A DNA stretch of 64,000 nt from CALBPI01 sp038531945 (lineage in GTDB: Bacteria; Pseudomonadota; Gammaproteobacteria; Steroidobacterales; Woeseiaceae): positions 124,001 through 188,000 of the forward strand of contig JBCBBH010000002.1 in the NCBI GenBank assembly GCA_038531945.1. Direction: 5' to 3'. The translations under genes were made by a program, and so were the position numbers. Positions 62,786-64,000 of the stretch are shown here, in pieces (the first letter of the stretch is position 1; every line of letters begins with the position of its first letter). The notes under the pieces are model-generated. The model searched no databases, had not been told where the DNA came from, and saw only the letters and a program-made list of their open reading frames with translations.

Positions 62786-63880
62786 ATGACCGAATTACTT
62801 CATACCTGTTTGCACGCCCAACACGTTGAGGCGGGCGCGAAAATGGTGGATTTCGGCGGCTGGGACATGCCGCTGCACTACGGATCGCAGCTCGAGGAGC
62901 ATCATGTCGTGCGACGCGATTGCGGCATGTTCGATGTTTCTCATATGACGGTTGTCGACATATCCGGCGAGCCCGGCGAACCGCGCAAGTTTCTATCGCG
63001 ATTGCTCGCTAACGACATTGCGAAGTGCGCCACGCCAGGTCAGGCAATCTACACCTGCATGCTCAATGAGGCGGGTGGTGTGATTGACGACCTGATTGCC
63101 TATTGGCAGGGCGGCGATGCATACCGGTTGGTTGTCAACGCGGCGACCCGTGAGAAAGACCTGGCGTGGATCGAAAACATCTCTGAAAATTTCGATGTGC
63201 AAATCGACGAACGCCCAGACCTTGCGATGATCGCGGTTCAAGGCCCGAACGCCAGGGCCAAAGCCGGTCCGGTTTTACCTGCAGAGTTACGCGAGTCGGT
63301 TGCAGCGTTGAAACCGTTTCGAGCGGCGACGCATGATGACTGGTTTGTCGCGCGAACCGGTTATACGGGTGAGGATGGTTGGGAGATCATTTTGCCCGTG
63401 GCGCAAGCCGCGGACACTTGGCGCTCATTGGTGGAGGCTGGCATCCCACCAGCAGGGTTAGGAGCGCGAGACACGCTACGCTTGGAGGCCGGTCTGAATC
63501 TCTACGGTTCCGACATGGACGAGACAACAACGCCCCTCGAATCGAATCTTGCGTGGACGGTCGATTTCGAGAGCGCGCGCGAGTTTGTCGGTGAATCGTC
63601 TTTGCGAGACGCAAATCCAACCCGCAAATTAGTTGGGTTGGTTGTTCTTGGTCGAGGCGTCGTGCGCGACCACCAGTCGGTCCTGGCGCCTGAGGGTGAG
63701 GTAGTAGGAGAGATCACCAGCGGCGGCTACTCGCCGACTCTGGAGCGTTCCATTGCCTTGGCCCGCGTCTCGGCCGACACACCTGCTCGCGTGGATGTAG
63801 AGGTGCGAGGTCGCCGTATTCCCGCGCAGGTGATCGATCCACCGTTTGTCCGTCGCGGCAAGATTTTGGTTTCTATTTGA
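62786..63880 (+). CDS. gcvT: Glycine cleavage system aminomethyltransferase (T protein)
   Basis: GcvT moves the methylene group from the lipoyl arm of GcvH to tetrahydrofolate. The 364-residue protein has HVEAGAKMVDFGGWDMPLHYG, RRDCGMFDVSHM, ARTGYTGEDGWEI and RDTLRLEAGLNLYG. The ATG at 62786 follows the GGAG at 62773-62776. It sits directly under the glycine riboswitch and 22 bp before gcvH. Confidence 0.97.
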   Translation: MTELLHTCLHAQHVEAGAKMVDFGGWDMPLHYGSQLEEHHVVRRDCGMFDVSHMTVVDISGEPGEPRKFLSRLLANDIAKCATPGQAIYTCMLNEAGGVIDDLIAYWQGGDAYRLVVNAATREKDLAWIENISENFDVQIDERPDLAMIAVQGPNARAKAGPVLPAELRESVAALKPFRAATHDDWFVARTGYTGEDGWEIILPVAQAADTWRSLVEAGIPPAGLGARDTLRLEAGLNLYGSDMDETTTPLESNLAWTVDFESAREFVGESSLRDANPTRKLVGLVVLGRGVVRDHQSVLAPEGEVVGEITSGGYSPTLERSIALARVSADTPARVDVEVRGRRIPAQVIDPPFVRRGKILVSI

Positions 63881-63902
63881 TTGACTTGAGGAGCGCAAGC
63901 GC

Positions 63903-64000
63903 ATGTCGGAAGTCCCCGGAGATTTGATCTACACGCAGGAGCACGAGTGGCTACGACTGGACGACGACGGCAGCGTCGTGATCGGAATCACAGAGCATGC
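63903..64000 (+). CDS. gcvH: Glycine cleavage system H protein, N-terminal part (partial)
   Basis: The frame is open to the window end. The first 32 residues (MSEVPGDLIYTQEHEWLRLD and after) match the N terminus of GcvH, the lipoylated carrier. The lipoyl-lysine region lies beyond the window. GAGGAG precedes the ATG. Confidence 0.93.
   Translation, partial: MSEVPGDLIYTQEHEWLRLDDDGSVVIGITEH

Noticed and set aside
62535..62829. Two short plus-strand open frames upstream of gcvT
   Set aside because: They lie over the glycine riboswitch and its expression platform.
1..64000. tRNA genes, rRNA genes, insertion sequences or phage genes
   Set aside because: None was recognised on either strand by eye; a dedicated scan would be needed to exclude a divergent tRNA.

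Overview
The window is GC-rich proteobacterial DNA. It holds most of a photosynthesis gene cluster (about 1-24,250) followed by a long block of ordinary chromosomal genes (24,255-64,000). The housekeeping gene orders are gammaproteobacterial: holA-nadD-rsfS-rlmH-maf-rng-yhdP-tldD, darP-purE-purK, zapA / 6S RNA / ygfA, ygfB-pepP-ubiH, and a Vfr-type CRP. The type-II reaction centre with LH1, the bacteriochlorophyll a genes, and the oxygen-dependent cyclase AcsF with no BchE in view suggest an aerobic anoxygenic phototrophic gammaproteobacterium. The genus cannot be told from the sequence alone.

Photosynthesis cluster. The window opens inside bchB. An unbroken plus-strand run follows: bchB-bchL-bchM-lhaA-puhA-puhB-puhC-acsF-puhE-bchI-bchD-bchO-crtB, with many 1-8 bp overlaps that suggest translational coupling. 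crtC lies on the minus strand, convergent with crtB and divergent from crtE-crtF. The crtC/crtE intergenic region has a perfect TGT-N12-ACA motif and a near-perfect one, the PpsR/CrtJ operator type. A second perfect motif overlaps a consensus -35 box upstream of bchC, which begins a bchC-X-Y-Z-pufQ-B-A-L-M-C superoperon. The puf part has intercistronic hairpins before pufB and between pufA and pufL, and ends at a strong intrinsic terminator. bchF, bchN, bchH, bchG, bchP, crtI and crtD are not in the window; bchH is notably absent from between bchB and bchL.

Chromosomal block. hisI and cysS-sufE-yidD-membrane protein; a nine-gene run from a Trm112/YcaR protein through holA, nadD, rsfS, rlmH, maf, rng, yhdP and tldD; two small unknown genes; a minus-strand operon darP-purE-purK-(AAA+/FHA ATPase); tldE; a BrkB-family membrane protein; a cobalamin-binding-like protein without a signal peptide; purC; djlA; rpe; a CRP/Vfr regulator; coq7; a DUF481 outer-membrane protein; rplM-rpsI. 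After rpsI comes a tandem array of 36-bp units, each an intrinsic terminator, interrupted by 99 Ns. Then rpiA, a lysine/alanine-repeat histone-H1-like protein, ygfA, a probable 184-nt 6S RNA, zapA, a ZapB-like protein, ygfB-pepP-ubiH coupled to a 7TM/inactive-transglutaminase protein and an ATP-grasp ligase, phhA, an Lrp/AsnC regulator, and a tandem glycine riboswitch ahead of gcvT-gcvH (cut by the window end).

The most notable non-coding signals are the PpsR-type operators, the glycine riboswitch with a hairpin that would hide the gcvT ribosome binding site, the probable 6S RNA, and the tandem terminator array. No clearly new multi-gene system is evident. The best candidate for unexplored function is the coupled 7TM-transglutaminase/ATP-grasp pair behind ubiH.
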